Assembly: GCF_003852545.1 (NCBI RefSeq)
Contig: NZ_QAJR01000033.1
Coordinates: 1 to 64,000 of the forward strand
Direction of reading: 5' to 3'
Length of the DNA stretch: 64,000 bases
DNA from: Acidovorax sp. FJL06
Lineage (GTDB): Bacteria > Pseudomonadota > Gammaproteobacteria > Burkholderiales > Burkholderiaceae_C
Below the pieces are notes generated by a model. The model searched no databases. It was not told where the DNA came from and saw nothing but the letters and a program-made list of their open reading frames with translations. The position numbers were made by a program, and so were the translations under genes. Position 1 is the first letter of the stretch, and each line of letters opens with the position of its first letter. Positions 63,957 through 64,000 of this stretch are shown here, one piece after another.

Positions 63957-64000
63957 GGATTGTTTGCTATATAAATAATAGCTATCAACGTATGATGGTC
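63957..64000 (+). repeat. Dispersed family A repeat, copy 8 (cut by window end)
   Basis: GTTTGCTATATAAATAATAG followed by CTATCAACG is the start of a family A copy in forward orientation. The rest lies beyond the window. Confidence 0.6.

Overview
The window looks like chromosomal DNA of a betaproteobacterium of the Comamonadaceae (Acidovorax-like). It is GC-rich, its genes are typical of Burkholderiales, including a double-length UvrA and an ahcY gene behind an S-adenosylhomocysteine riboswitch, and two families of short intergenic repeats recur throughout. I saw no rRNA or tRNA gene, CRISPR array, transposase or prophage. Gene identities come from reading the translations, not from database searches.

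Layout. 0.2-3.6 kb: a metallo-beta-lactamase-fold hydrolase diverges from liuR (MerR family), which is followed by a hotdog thioesterase and liuA (isovaleryl-CoA dehydrogenase). Two matching palindromes flank liuR and are its likely operators. 3.6-9.5 kb: beta-carbonic anhydrase, aceK, thiolase, a short-chain dehydrogenase and a second acyl-CoA dehydrogenase. 9.5-18.7 kb: a mixed block with a TPR-like membrane protein, a receiver-domain remnant, an AT-richer lipoprotein gene, DUF421, DUF4197 and YchJ-like proteins, a HAD phosphatase, a patatin lipoprotein, an HNH nuclease reading in frame into a glutathione S-transferase, and an AraC regulator. 18.9-29.3 kb: the rest of leucine/isovalerate catabolism, namely acyl-CoA ligase, liuB, liuC, liuD and liuE, with a dienelactone-hydrolase-like protein, a DinB protein, DUF4126 and a 2-hydroxyacid dehydrogenase interleaved. 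29.5-33.5 kb: YbaK deacylase, DUF1289, a DsbA-like isomerase, a cNMP/CBS/DUF294 protein and a DEDDh exonuclease. 33.6-42.1 kb: a Pat-type protein acetyltransferase, an AcuC-like deacetylase, actP and yjcH on the minus strand, then an MHS-family transporter and a small membrane protein. 42.2-44.6 kb: two paralogous LivJ-like binding proteins. 44.8-50.7 kb: tandem uvrA. 50.9-58.9 kb: a Cys-cluster protein, ctlX with a divergent Lrp-type regulator, a Bug receptor, a NYN/OST-HTH protein, a HAD phosphatase, prfC and a short-chain dehydrogenase. 59.1-63.9 kb: a winged-helix/TPR regulator divergent from a truncated hemoglobin plus methyltransferase pair, then the SAH riboswitch and ahcY.

How it works together. 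The main theme is leucine/isovalerate breakdown. The ligase or upstream keto-acid oxidation supplies isovaleryl-CoA, LiuA oxidises it, LiuB/LiuD carboxylate 3-methylcrotonyl-CoA, LiuC hydrates it and LiuE cleaves HMG-CoA to acetoacetate and acetyl-CoA. Carbonic anhydrase may supply bicarbonate, and the thiolase could handle acetoacetyl-CoA. AceK, ActP/YjcH and the Pat/AcuC pair relate to acetyl-CoA and acetate handling.

The most unusual sequence signals are copies of a dispersed repeat lying in frame inside liuB and uvrA and at the start of the DUF1289 gene, the in-frame HNH-GST reading frame, a repeat family placed just after stop codons, a large extracytoplasmic insert in the MHS transporter, and the regulator/hemoglobin/methyltransferase group.
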